A DNA stretch of 64,000 bases, taken from Halictus rubicundus (taxonomy: Eukaryota; Arthropoda; Insecta; Hymenoptera; Halictidae). The translations under genes were made by a program, and so were the position numbers. Position 1 is the stretch's first letter, and every line of letters begins with the position of its first letter. Shown here piece after piece: positions 35,481 through 46,185 of the stretch. The stretch lies in assembly GCF_050948215.1 (NCBI RefSeq), contig NC_135161.1:2142830-2206829 (forward strand), written 5' to 3'. The notes below the pieces were generated by a model. That model did no database searches, was not told the origin of the DNA, and saw only the letters and a list, made by a program, of their open reading frames with translations.

Positions 35481-35690
35481 GCTGTATCATTTCACCCGTG
35501 TTCGGAGCAACGTGCGATTTTCCTACCCTGCGTAGAGAAGCTAACAGTGTTAATGTACAAATTGGAATAAATTGTTATATGTAAATACGATCATTTTGAT
35601 GTATTACAAATCACGTTAATTGCTGCATCATTTCACCCGTCTTCTGAGCAACGTGCGATTTTCCTACCCTGTGTTGAGAAACTAACATTA
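35481..35690. repeat. Direct duplication of about 68 bp, 141 bp apart
   Basis: The text gctgtatcatttcacccg...gagaagctaaca at 35481-35549 recurs at 35622-35690 as gctgcatcatttcacccg...gagaaactaaca with a few substitutions. Function unknown; perhaps the remains of a tandem repeat or of an LTR. Confidence 0.8.
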
Positions 35691-35886
35691 CTCTTTATTT
35701 CACCGTTCTGCTAATTTTTTATGGGCTGCATTGCAGCTCGGTTTAACACCCCTTTACAACCCAATACCATGGTACCATCCATATTCAAGGAAGAACCATT
35801 TTTTGCGACGATCATTGAAAAAACAAAACTTCATTTTAGTCCTTTAGTGCGTTGGTGACGTAGCGCCCAGCACACCTACCTGTGTT

Positions 35887-35990
35887 CTGTGTCACATCTG
35901 GAGTTTTATGGTACGCTAACAATTGCTATTGACTCGCAAGCCAGACCATACAAGCGAATGCATCCACAACTTCCAGAGACCTGCCTCCAA
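35887..35990. repeat. Dispersed repeat, copy A
   Basis: The stretch from ctgtgtcacatctggag to cttccagagacctg matches 43593-43695 at roughly 85 percent by eye, in the same orientation. The family is not recognised. Confidence 0.75.
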
Positions 35991-36243
35991 AACTAATTAA
36001 AGGAAGGCTAGACATGCAGTGTGTACTAAACTCCTCAAAAGAGGCCGATTCCAGAGTGTAAAACCCCGATGCAGGTTTTTTGGCCTTAATCTAATACTTA
36101 CTAACTAACTTAAATTAAACTTACTACTAGGGTATATATACAGGGCACGGCTATTTACATCTTAGGCTAAAGTTTTTTACAGGGCATAGGCCAACATTCT
36201 TACGTTTGTGTTGGAGTCCCTTTTTCCTCTGGTTGAGGGGCGA

Positions 36244-39200
36244 TTATTGTGTTGGGAGTCTGCGGGGTGCGGTTATTTTGCGGGTACGGAGGGCCTGCAT
36301 GTGGGGGCTATTGTTGTTGAGCCACCAGTGTTTCTTTAAATGTAGCCGTTCGAAATTGTATCTGTCTCGGAGCGGAAGTGTCGTTGAGAATTTAAATCGC
36401 TCTGGGTGTTCGGAGTATTCTTGGCTGGTGAACGCGATTCTTTTGTCTGCTTTGTTACGGCGCCAATGGTAGATTATGGGGGTGTTATTGTGATCTTATA
36501 TGAGTCCATTTACGTCGCAGGTGGTAAATGCTTGAGGGGGTAGATATCCGGTGGTTAGTTGTCGGTGTGTGGTTGCTGTGTCGGGGTTTGCTAGGTCTTT
36601 TGTGATACTGTTTTCTATGTGTGGTAGCTTGCTGAAGTAATCTCTGGTAAGTTTTATTAGGAATGTGTCTATTCGTGGTATGTCGGCTATGTTGTACAGT
36701 GTTGTGTTGTTTGTGTAGTGTTGCCAGTTGGAATTTGCGGATCTGTGTATTTGGTTGCAGGCTCTTAGACACTTCCGCTCGAAGATTCTCAGTCTTTCCA
36801 TCATTGTGTGATTGGTGTTCCACCAGATGGGTGCTGCATATGTTAATATTGGTCTTATTAGTAACATATATAGTATTGTTTTGGTTCTTCCAGGTAGGTG
36901 TTTGTTGTAGAACAGTCGGTTGTTAGCTTTAAAGGCTGTGGTTGCTTTTATGAGTTGTTTTGCTATATGTTCGTTGCCTCTGAGCAGGTAGTCTATGTGA
37001 ACTCCTAAGTATTTGACTGATTTTCTATGAGGTATTTTACAAATGGAGATTGTTCCGGGTACAATTGTATTAATTTGGAATTTGTTGCCGCCAGCTCTGA
37101 TGTTGGTGGATAGGTAGCGGAGGGGCTTGCGGAATAGTATCGTTTCACATTTTTGGGGGTTTAGTCGGAGGTTCCAGGCACTGTAATAGTTGTTGATTTT
37201 ATTGATGGTTGTTTCGAGTTCTGTTTGTACTATGTTTACACGGTTGCTTGGGGTATATGTTACTAGGTCGTCTGCGAAAGCCAGTACAGCTGCCCTATTT
37301 GGTTTGTTGAATTCGAACGCCTTCAGGAGATTGCTGGTGTATATGTTGAATAGTATTGGGGAATTTATGGTGCCTTGTTGCAGTCCTTCTGTTATGTGGT
37401 ATGTCTGTGTCGATGTTGTCTTTCCGTCCCGTGTTACGAATTTTTTGTCGGTTGTCATGTCTAGTATCGTGTGTATTAGCCATTTAGGGAATTCTTTACG
37501 GTGTAGTTTGTACAGGAGTCCGTTGAGCCGGACCGAATTGAACGCTTTTTCTAAGTCTAGTAGGGCTGCGCCTACTAGCTGGTTGTTACTAATTTTATTG
37601 TTTATGTCGGAAATGAATTTGTGTATGGCGTGGGTTGTTGAGTGTCTGTGTCTGAATCCGAATTGGCAGTCTGGTATGATATTGTGTATTGTGCAGTGTT
37701 GTGATATTTTGTTGTTGATGAAGGCTTCGTAGACTTTACTTAGGCTTGGTGTTAGGCTGATTGGACGGTAGCTGGAGGGATCGGTCGGGTTTTTGTTTCT
37801 CTTTATTATTGGGAGTACTTTGGCCGTTTTCCAGATTTTCTGGAAATAGCTATTATTTATGGCGTTGTTGAAAAGGATTGCCAGATGAGTTATTATTTTG
37901 TCTGTTAGGTGTTTTAGTACTATCGGGGGGATTCGGTCTGTCCCAACGGAGGTTTTGTTTGGGAGTCTTTTGAGTATGATGTTTACGGTGTAGGGGTTGC
38001 AGAATGGTGTGATTTCGTAGTCTGTGTCTTCTGGGTTTTTGGCGCTGTTTTGTTCTGAGAATTGTGTGATGGTGGTCTCGGTGAGTCGATTCGTTGTGAG
38101 TTCGTGTGCGAGCCGTGTTGTCTATTATTTCTTTCAGTCTGGTCCCGTTGTTTAGGTGCCAGGGGGAGTTGATCATTTCGTAGTAGGCTCCTATGGCGTT
38201 AAGTTTGTCTGTCGGGGTAGTTAGGATGTAGCTGTCGTTTGTTTTTTGGAGGGTTGCTGTGTTACATTTGCTTCTGTCTAGTATTAGGTTGTCATTTTGT
38301 TTTATATGGATATCGTCTATTGTGGATGGTGGTTTTCGTCTGAAGATTGCGTTGATTTTAGGGAAAAAAGTGTCATTGTTTCTATGGTCGATTCGTTTGA
38401 TCACGTTTGTCCAGTATTTGTTTATGGCTTTGGTGAATTCGGTTTGTATTTTTTTTGTGAGGTGTTTGTGGGTGTTTTTGGCTATTCTTGTTATGGTTAA
38501 TCGTGAGTTGAGATCTGTTAGGTGTAATTTGTGTAGTAATGTTGTCAGTGTTTTTTTGTGTTTTTGGAGTTTGGAGATTTTTTTGTTGATGTATATTGTG
38601 GTGTTGTTGCGTGTCTTGAATTGGGGTGTGTGTGTGTCTATTGCGTTCTTGATTACGTCTGTAATGGCTAGCAGGTTGTTGTCGATGTCCGTAATGGATA
38701 GGTTGCGGTCGGTAGGTATCGTGTTTGTGTAGTGTCGGTCTATGTCTTTTGTAAAGGCTTTCCATCTAGTGGCCTTATAATTTAGTTTTATGGCTTCTGA
38801 GTAGGTTGCTGAAGGGACGTTAGAAGGGAGTTCGAAGCTCATTGAAACGGCCAAGTGGTCGCTGTCGTAGGGCAGTGTACTGGCTTTCCCGGAGGTATTG
38901 TTTGTAAGCTGTAGCCTGAAATCTGCGAGGCAGATGTCCAGGAAAGACAGGCCCGGTTTGTATGTGGGGTGGTGGTTGTGATAGTGTTCAGTCTATATGT
39001 GAGGTCGTTTTTGTTTTCCCATTTTTTGAAATAGCGTCCTCTCTGGTTGTTTGTTGTGTCTCCCCAGTCGGTTCTTTTGGTGTTTAGGTCTCCGGCTATT
39101 ATGTAGTAATTGTCGGCGTCGTGTAGTTTTAAGGTGTGGAATAGGTGGTCGAGTTCTGTGATGTATAGTGTTCTGTTGTCGTTCGTCGCGTATGCACTTA

Positions 39201-39555
39201 TTATGTATAGTGTGTTGTTGTTTTCGGTTTTTGTCTTTATGATCGTGTATTCTAGGATTTTATTGTTGGTTGAGGAGGGGGAGTGTACCTGTTCGCTGGG
39301 GATGCTGTTTTTTATTAGGATTGCGGTTCCGCCGCCTTGGATTGCATTGGGCCTGTCTTTTCTGTATAATTTATAATTTTTGAAGCTAAGGGTGTGTTTG
39401 GGATTGAGCTTTGTTTCGGAGAGCAGTATTATATCATGCTTATGTTCTTGGAGGAATTCTTTCAGGTCGAGTCTGCGTGGGTGTGTGATTATCGAGTTTA
39501 CATTGATTGAAGCGATATTTATGGTGGTAGGAGGGCTGGCGGCGTTGTTATACAT
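36244..39555 (-). pseudogene. Jockey-like ORF2: endonuclease and reverse transcriptase with three lesions
   Basis: ATG at 39555 opens an APE endonuclease: IASINVNS, LLSETKL, AGDLNTKRTDWGD. A frameshift near 38960-38975 moves to the frame with YDSDHLAVS just upstream of 38854. A second frameshift near 38097 moves to the RT frame: SSYRPISLTPSL, FGFRHRHST, LLDLEKAFNSV (motif A), EGLQQGTINSPILFNIY (motif B) and LAFADDLVTY (motif C). In-frame TAA at 36498-36496 interrupts the C-terminal part, because the same frame continues open for 83 further codons (DHNNTPIIYHWRRNKAD...) to TAA at 36244. Catalytic residues visible are intact, so the copy looks young. Confidence 0.85.
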
Positions 39556-41182
39556 TATGCTTTTCGAAAAGTGTATTAAGAACTAATTCTATTTTCTCTG
39601 AGTTTAAGGCTACCTGGGTGGCTATTTGGTTTAATTGTGAGGCGATGAGTGCTGCTATTTCGGTTTTTAGGCTGTCTATCCATTCGGTTGGGGGTTGCAG
39701 GGTCGTTGGCTTCTCGGTGTTTGGCGGGTTGGGTGTTCCGATGTCCTTCGATATGTTGTTGATGTATGCTGGATGCTGCGTTGTCGGTCGTTCTTGGGGA
39801 GGCTGGACGTATGGTGTGGGTCCTCTGGTCATTTGTGCGTACGTGTAGTTGGGTGTTACAGCTGTGGCTATTTTTTGTATTTTCTTGCTAGTTGCTTGTC
39901 GATTTTGATTGCGTGTATCTTTTTTTAGCTTGAGGGCGAATTTGATATATGGGCAGCCTTTATATGAGGCTGGGTGTCCGGCCCGTCCGCAATTGGCGCA
40001 TTTGAGGTTGTTTCTGTTGTCAGTGTTTGTAAGCGGGCAGTTCCTTGGGCCGTGGCTTTCTGCGCATTTCAAGCAGCGGTATTTCCGGAGGTGTTCCCAT
40101 CTAACTTTTTGGTAGGCCAACGTTTTCATCTTGAACAGGTCAGCGGTCTTGCTTTCTCTGTTGATTTGCACTAAGTAGTGGTATTGGTCGGGCTTCTGTT
40201 TGTTATAAATGAATTTGGAGATGTTGTGTATTTTTGCTTCTGGTAGGTTTAGTTCTTTGATTTCCGTTTTTATCTCTACTGCCGTGAAGTTTCCTTTGAT
40301 TCCTTTTAGAACTATAGATTTTGGTTTTTGGTCTTTGGGGGTGTATGTATAATGCTGAGTTTTTGTTTCGGTTACTTTTTCTGTCAGTGCCTTGTGGGTT
40401 TGTAGGTTTTTTGTGTATATTGTGTGGGTGTTTTTGTCATTTTCTTTCACGATGAAGTCCTGTTTTCTTATATTTAGTGATAGAGCGGTACTGATTATGT
40501 TCCCTATGCTGGTGTTTAGGGTGTAGATTGGCGGGGGTGTATTGGTTTTTATTTTTGGTGGTGCGCTGGTTGGTTGTGCGTTAGGGGAATTCTCGTCTAG
40601 CTCGTTGTCGCTGTCGTCCAAAAGCAGCTGGTATTGGTTGTCGGTGTTTATTGGGGTTGGCGTGTCGACGAGGCCGGGTGCGAATTTGTGTGCTTTTTTG
40701 GGGATTTCCCAGTGTCCAGTTGGCGCGTTTTCATCGTCTGCGGTGCTCGGGCTCTTTGTTGTTCCGGGGGATGGCGCTGCGGTGCTTTTTTTCCTGGCTG
40801 CCGTTAGATTGGGCTGTATTGCGTGTTTAAGGGCTGTTGTTCCGTTGCTTTCTTTTAATATGTCTTTAAATAGTTTGTCTACTTGTATTGATGTTAGCTT
40901 AGGTATTTTAGATGTACTTGGTTTGCTGTTTAGTTCCTCTGTACTATTTTCTTTATTGTCTCCTTCATTATTGGGGCGTCTTTTTGGACGCGGGAGTGGG
41001 GTGGGCGCCATTGGGCCCGATACGGGACGAGCGTTCCTCGTCGGGTATCGGGGCCTGACTTTTTCCTTGGAATTGGTTTCACTGCTGTGGTTTAGATTAT
41101 CACTTTCGCCTAGTGGCGCACTTGAGGGCTGCAAGAGCCTCACTATTGTTTTATGCACTTTGTGTTTAGATGCACTATTCAC
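39548..41182 (-). CDS. Jockey-like ORF1 (gag/zinc-knuckle RNA-binding protein)
   Basis: The frame is intact over about 544 codons. It holds a Pro/Ser-rich disordered N-terminal third, a PRE_C2HC-like domain (KSIVLKGIKG, LVQINRESKTADLF, VRWEHLRKYRC) and zinc knuckles CLKCAESHGPRNC and CANCGRAGHPASYKGC. The C-terminal region ends KIELVLNTLFEKHNV. The 5' end has a stop two codons before a GTG at 41182 and no ATG until residue 58 (MAPTPLP), so the true start may be that ATG or may be lost. The stop TAA lies inside ATGTATAAC, overlapping the ORF2 start by 8 bases. It would package the element's RNA. Confidence 0.82.
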   Translation of the reverse strand: MNSASKHKVHKTIVRLLQPSSAPLGESDNLNHSSETNSKEKVRPRYPTRNARPVSGPMAPTPLPRPKRRPNNEGDNKENSTEELNSKPSTSKIPKLTSIQVDKLFKDILKESNGTTALKHAIQPNLTAARKKSTAAPSPGTTKSPSTADDENAPTGHWEIPKKAHKFAPGLVDTPTPINTDNQYQLLLDDSDNELDENSPNAQPTSAPPKIKTNTPPPIYTLNTSIGNIISTALSLNIRKQDFIVKENDKNTHTIYTKNLQTHKALTEKVTETKTQHYTYTPKDQKPKSIVLKGIKGNFTAVEIKTEIKELNLPEAKIHNISKFIYNKQKPDQYHYLVQINRESKTADLFKMKTLAYQKVRWEHLRKYRCLKCAESHGPRNCPLTNTDNRNNLKCANCGRAGHPASYKGCPYIKFALKLKKDTRNQNRQATSKKIQKIATAVTPNYTYAQMTRGPTPYVQPPQERPTTQHPAYINNISKDIGTPNPPNTEKPTTLQPPTEWIDSLKTEIAALIASQLNQIATQVALNSEKIELVLNTLFEKHNV

Positions 41183-41350
41183 TGATTACTCCGTTCACTA
41201 AGGGTTGCTCGATGTGTCTCGGTCGGCGTCTCGGACACGACTCTAGAGCCCCGTAGGCCCAGGCCCAGAAGCTCGTGCCACCTCGGTCGCCCAGCGGTGT
41301 AATAAACGGCAGCCGCGCGATCCGAGGCGAGAACAGGTATATCGGTGTGA

Positions 41351-42290
41351 AACTACTACCAATCAAATTACAAAACTTCTTTATTTTTCATTATTTTTTT
41401 ATAGCACTTCCATCAACCTATTTGCGGAGTTTTTCTGATTAAAATGACACTAAACACGATATAATTTGATCTGTTTTACTATTCAAACGCTTCGAATAAT
41501 TTTCTTCGAATAATCTTTGCCAGCTGTAAGCTGTTAAAATTTTTGTACAATTTGATTGTGTGGATTTATACGTGTAGACAAAAGTATTTACTTTGATTGT
41601 AATTTCACTTCCTTTAAAAATTAGCTTATCTTATTTAAATTGAAATGTAGGGAATTTAATATTATATTTTTCTAGAATTGTCTAGAGTCTAGACATCATG
41701 ATTGCCCATGCTCAGACATCATGTTTGGATCTGTGTTACGATCGAGTGGAACACTGTCATTTTTCAGTTATTTATTGGCATGCTTGGCCCTAAGAATTCG
41801 TTACGGGCTTGGGTACGGGTCTAGAAGCGGGAATTCACACATGGCAGGCAGACACTCAGGAGAAAGGCGATACAAGTTTCGGGGAAAGATCCTTGAACAA
41901 GGGATCTTTGTGCAGTATCCTGCGAGGCTTACGTGAGAAAATGAATTCACGGAGTCAGTAGGCGTTGCACAATTTACGTAAGGTTAATGATAGTTCAGTA
42001 AGTTAAATAACACGATATTCAGCAAGCCATATAGAAGTTAATAATAACATCACCCTCCAAAAAATTATTATAATTTACCATATTTATATACCTTCTATGT
42101 GTATGTAACTCCGTAAGGAGTTAATGATATTATCGATTTATATGTAAGTTCATTCGAAACAAATTCGTCAAATGCCGGAAATATTGTCTTTTAAGTTTTT
42201 CACGTGAAACGTGCATTATTTCAAATATTAATACAAATAAAGGTTACGCACATACTTCCCGAATATACCTAATGTAGTTATTAAAAAAAT
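41351..42290. other. Spacer, no gene recognised
   Basis: AT-rich, with short direct words such as agacatcatg at 41692 and 41715. A region near 41495-41520 (cttcgaataat repeated) recalls the interior of the hAT-like element at 1.9-2.1 kb. Confidence 0.35.
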
Positions 42291-43070
42291 CAAATATTGT
42301 AGCATGTATAGAAAATTCGAGACGGAAAAGTAAAACAAAACGCGGAACGACAAGCTTCTAGAAGTTTCGCGAAGGGAGTTTGTAGGCAATCACGCGGGGA
42401 AGCGACGCGAGGGGAGCGCTCGAAAAGTCGAATCACGCTTAACGACCGGGTGTTGATTTCACGTTCGCGGATAGCAACGAATTTATATAAATAGAGGGAT
42501 CACGGAGGGACTCGGCCTATTTGCTATTCCGAGAGAGAGGACGAGGTAAGGACCACGGCCGCTCTTGGTTAGCATTAGCACCCCGGCAGGAGAGTACGGC
42601 GATAATACCTGGACGCCTGTCGGGAGAACGGGAGAGGACGGGAGTCTGTTCCTGGTCGCTCGTTCGACATGGAGAGTACGGCGATAATACCTGGACGCCT
42701 GTCGAACGAGAGAGAACGGGTCAACTCCTGGCCGCCCAGGTCTCGGCAGGAGAGTACGGCGACAATACCTGGACGCCTGCCGAGAGGGAACGGAAGAGTG
42801 TTCCTGGCCGCTCGTCTCGACAAGAAGAGTACGGCGATAATACCTGGACGCCTTGTCGAGCGAGAGAGGACAGAGCATCTTCGGATCGGTTGCGAAAATA
42901 CCACGGAACCTAGCTAGAGTATACGTGTGATGAGAGAAAGTTTGCATGATTGTGATTTATAATGCGAGCAATTGAATGAATTTATACATATACCTCACTT
43001 TCCTGTACCCCTGTTCCTAACCCAAAATAAATTCTTTTATCCAGCATATCCTGATTAAATCCTTACTCAT
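42291..43070 (+). other. Possible LTR/leader remnant of an LTR retroelement
   Basis: A GC-rich block from 42360 leads to tatataaatag at 42484, a good TATA-like box, followed by a minisatellite and then AT-rich sequence. At 43071 a plus-strand frame opens MATNMAPNEQASDHD, and integrase debris in the opposite orientation follows. I infer rearranged LTR-retroelement pieces; LTR boundaries were not found. Confidence 0.3.
42585..42885. repeat. Minisatellite of about 78 bp, four copies
   Basis: The core gagtacggcgataatacctg starts at 42594, 42673, 42753 and 42828 (third copy gcgacaatacctgg). Each copy continues with gacgcct, a variable cgagagaacgg-type stretch, and then cctggccgctcg or similar. 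Open frames on both strands repeat with the unit but have no protein character. Confidence 0.88.
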
Positions 43071-43175
43071 GGCTACAAATATGGCGCCCAACGAGCAGGC
43101 CTCGGACCACGACCTATCCCAACCTGACGACCTGTCATCATCCACGTTCCAGCGTCTGATGGATCGTTTGAAGTC

Positions 43176-43365
43176 GGGTCTCGGACTTCGAAACATACCA
43201 AATCGTAAGAACACCTCGTTAATTAGGGCGTCTGCACATGTCTCCGCTGTTGCTTGCTGCAACGGAAATATCTCCACCCATCGGGAAGCGGTGTCTTCGA
43301 TGATCAGTATCCAGTGGTTGCCCTTCTTCGTAGTTGGTAGAGGTCCGAAAAGTCCAATATATTAA
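43176..43365 (-). pseudogene. Fragment of an LTR-retrotransposon integrase
   Basis: The minus strand reads EIFPLQQATAETCADALINE followed by VFLRFGMFRS. Just upstream, with a frame change, come TNYEEGQP and DTASRW-like text in the neighbouring frame (gaagacaccgcttcccgatgg). This is the catalytic core of a Gypsy-type integrase. It ends abruptly near 43176 and nothing of RT, RNase H or gag on this strand was seen, so it is a small relic. Confidence 0.6.
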
Positions 43366-43592
43366 AAATCACGTTATAAGTTACAAATGAAATACTATAT
43401 TATTACCATTATCTATTTCAAAAAGAACGCAGAGTTGAATCTTGGGTATTGCGATAACTCGCTCGCCCGAACTTGCCCGATTCTTTTCGAACGCGTTCGA
43501 TGAAGTCGGGTCATGGGTCGTCCGAAAGGCTCGGACCGCTCGACGTGTCCCGATTCGAGTGCCCGATTCACGAGCCGGCCCGCACATCCCTA

Positions 43593-43790
43593 CTGTGTCA
43601 CAGCTGGAGTTTTATGGCACGCTAACAATCGACATTGAGTTGCAAATCAGACCGTACAAGCAAACGCATTCGCAACTTCCAGAGGCCTGATTTCAAGGCT
43701 AAAAGGAGAGGCCACGACCTTCGGGTTCTTGGCGTGCCAAGTTTTCAGCCGAACGACCAGGGTTCAAATCTTGCCGACTAATGCATTTTT
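43593..43790 (+). repeat. Dispersed repeat, copy B, followed by a tRNA-like box B
   Basis: The first 100 bases match the repeat at 35887-35990. Then 43710-43790 holds gggttcaaatcttgcc, which resembles the box B/T-arm of a tRNA, but the T-stem pairs poorly and no complete cloverleaf can be drawn. A tRNA-derived SINE tail is possible. Confidence 0.4.
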
Positions 43791-44169
43791 TTTAATTATG
43801 TTTTATCATTGTCTATTTATAATATTAATTTCAATCGATTAAATTTCACGCATAAAATTGCATTTTAAATTATAAATAATATGTATTTATTTACTAACAA
43901 CAGGATTATTTACTATTATTATATATTGTTATTTATATATCAAATATATACATTAAATTTGAAGAAGTCTTTATAAATATCCTGTGTTAATTTTCCGGAT
44001 TTCGAACAAGTTACTGTTATGTTTGTGTGATGTGACATAAGTTCATCTACCTTCACTTTAACCAGTGCGGTCCTTTCTCCCTTTTATGTTATCGCAATTT
44101 CGAACGTTGATTGATACTGACATCCTGTCTGATCCATGTTGATTATATAATTTAAATGGAATTGCTAGG

Positions 44170-44690
44170 TGTGGCGACCATGGTGCGTGGGAACGTGGAA
44201 TTTTCGGACGCGGAAATTCCATCCTTCTCAAGTGCGTACCATGGGAGGTCGGGTTGAGGGCTTGGTCATTTAAGTGACGATTGCCAGAACCTCGGCTCGA
44301 CCGTTACAGTACCCTTAAGAGTGAAGTCCCCGGGTGCAATGTTTGGGGAAGGAAACTTTCTCTATGCCCTTGTGGGGGTGGAGAACCTCTCCTTATTTTA
44401 ACGGTTTTCGGGGACATTATTTAACGCGCCTCAGAAACGAGAAGAGCAGAAAGCTTTGGACTCTCGCGGAGAACGATAGCTCCAGAGAGTGAGTCAGAGT
44501 ATCGCGACGGTTTCATACACTAGGTTTAGTTGTATCTTTATAGCGTTTTCTCGTTGACTTTAGTTTTCTCGTTTTGTTTTATTGTTGTTATTATTTGTTG
44601 ATTATTAATTGTTTTCATTAATAAACTTTATTTTTGTTACCCGTTAAACCATCGTACTATATAAACATTTCATTTAACCCCTGTTACCTA
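44170..44690 (+). repeat. LTR-like segment, low confidence
   Basis: Begins tgtggcgaccatgg, is GC-richer than its flanks, and ends with an AT-rich part holding aataaac signals and ctgttacc. It looks like an insect LTR in composition, but no TG...CA pair with a target duplication could be assigned. Confidence 0.3.
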
Positions 44691-44945
44691 AATAGGTGAT
44701 ATATTTTAATACTTTCCGATAATTTTCGGCGGCCTGCTATGTTTTATCAAAATGAAATCGGTACTTATCATTACATTGAAATTTAATCGATTTAAATTGA
44801 TAATATAAATATACGATGATAAAACATAATAAAATTTTTAAAAAATGCGTTAGTCGTCAGGATTTGAACACTGGAACATATTTACTATATCTGTATTTCT
44901 ATCGATATCTGCATTCCTATGTAATAAATGATTTTTTGCTTTTCG

Positions 44946-45020
44946 ATCAATGATATTATTTCTTAACTTATTCAATGATATTACTTCTTAGAAGATCAAT
45001 GATATTACTTCTTAACTTAC
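44946..45020. repeat. Short tandem repeat, three copies
   Basis: The words tcaatgatatta(t/c)ttctta recur at 44946, 44971 and 44997 with unit length about 25-27. Confidence 0.8.
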
Positions 45021-45305
45021 ACCGGATTATATCCCGCTTTGTATTAAACAATTTTTGGATATTATTCCGAAAGGCACCGATGGGCGATCGAGATGAAACT
45101 TGGTGGGTATGTAAAACTCAACATTCTGAACAACTTTTTCCTACACATGTAACCGCGGCTCGGCCATAATTTCGGAGATATTCGCCGGAACCTACAGCAT
45201 GTAGGTTTAAGGGTCCCGCGGATAAATGCGGAACCAAGATGCAACCTACTCTGCACAGAACCACTGGGAGACTTTCTATCGATAATGATTAACTCGTGTA
45301 TGTAA

Positions 45306-45391
45306 TGTTGCGTCGCAGTGTGGTGGAATAGGGACTTTTGTTGTGGGTTCGAGTGCCCGTGGAGCGCTGAAGCGCTCTGCTCGTGGAGGTT
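45306..45391 (+). repeat. 86-bp inverted-repeat arm with tRNA-promoter-like boxes (left)
   Basis: Begins tgttgcgtcgcagtgtggtgg and contains tgggttcgagtgccc, resembling a pol III box B about 30 bases after a box A-like gcagtgtggtgg. The whole arm is matched by an inverted copy at 46082-46167 with only about three differences. Either a tRNA-related SINE inserted twice in opposite directions or the terminal repeats of one element. Confidence 0.75.
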
Positions 45392-46081
45392 CACTGTAGC
45401 GTGGCCAGTTGACCACGCGAACATAGCTAGATATATATAGTATCGATTAATGGCGCGGAGAGGCAAATTTAAATATAAGATGTAATCGCGGATTTTATAC
45501 ATACGTATTTTATTTGGGCACGATAGTTTAGAGTAGGTAAAGAAAAACTGGGAGAGTTCCATAGAGATCCTTGACGAAATTCGAGTCGGCGAGACTAATT
45601 GCGGAATTTAGAGGAAGTCACGCAGCCTCTTAGAGTAGCTTCTCCAATTCTACATAAATTAGGGATAGTCGAAGTCCGGAATCAGTTAAGGACAAGAGGT
45701 CATAAATTCTGAGTCAAGGACCTCTTGGAACTCCCTCGGACCTCTCTCTTGTTCGGTCCCACATGGCCCCACGTCCCTTGTTTTGGCGGGGCTTCACCCT
45801 CATGCGTACCCCACTCCCGTGCGTGCGCTATTAGGATCCATCCACTACCAATCACCATCAAGCAGCAACCGGAAGACGAGTGATCCGACGAATCAACGCC
45901 TATCCAGAAGATCCCAATTTTCCTATTGGCTAAGGAAGCGAGACGAGAAGGAAGAAGCTAGGAAAAGGATTCGAAGCTCCAGGATGAGACAGAACTCATT
46001 GTAGAACTGAGGGAGTTACATCGTCTAAATAAATCTACAACAGTTTTTCGCTTTTAACTCTGTGTACAAAGTTTATTTCTT

Positions 46082-46167
46082 AACTTCCACGAGCAGAGCG
46101 CTTCAGCGCTCCACGGGCACTCGAACCCACAACCAAAATCCCTATTCCACCACACTGCGACGCAACA
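46082..46167 (-). repeat. 86-bp inverted-repeat arm with tRNA-promoter-like boxes (right)
   Basis: Reverse complement of 45306-45391 with only about three substitutions. The 690 bases between the arms have no convincing gene. Confidence 0.75.
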
Positions 46168-46185
46168 AGATTACTCGGTATTTCA

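Larger units (their letters stand above)
33961..35886. other. Intergenic region with GC-rich patches and simple repeats
   Basis: GC-richer stretches at about 34020-34260 and 35210-35460 alternate with AT-rich DNA. The only clear structures are an (AG)n tract at 35140-35182 and a 68-bp duplication at 35481-35690. Frames here are short and unconvincing. Confidence 0.4.
36074..41350 (-). mobile_element. Jockey-like non-LTR retrotransposon, nearly full length
   Basis: Two long minus-strand frames encode a gag-like ORF1 (41182-39548) and an endonuclease/RT ORF2 (39555-36244). A 5' leader reaches about 41350 and the 3' end probably lies near the short T-run at about 36073-36080. Domain order, the PRE_C2HC-like region in ORF1 and the stop-start overlap fit the Jockey clade. 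No clear target duplication could be assigned, so both ends are approximate. The copy has only a few lesions: two frameshifts and one stop in ORF2. Confidence 0.85.

Noticed and set aside
40542..41201. 219-codon plus frame opposite Jockey-like ORF1
   Set aside because: Phe/Leu/Ser-rich antisense of the gag frame, without motifs.
42483..42947. Repeated peptide frames over the minisatellite
   Set aside because: All are by-products of the ~78-bp tandem unit in several frames; no evidence of translation.
43710..43790. Possible tRNA gene (gggttcaaatcttgcc)
   Set aside because: No acceptor stem or anticodon arm pairs properly; at best a SINE-like remnant.
44170..44690. Second solo LTR
   Set aside because: Composition fits, but no TG...CA borders with a target duplication could be found, so it is kept only as a low-confidence feature.
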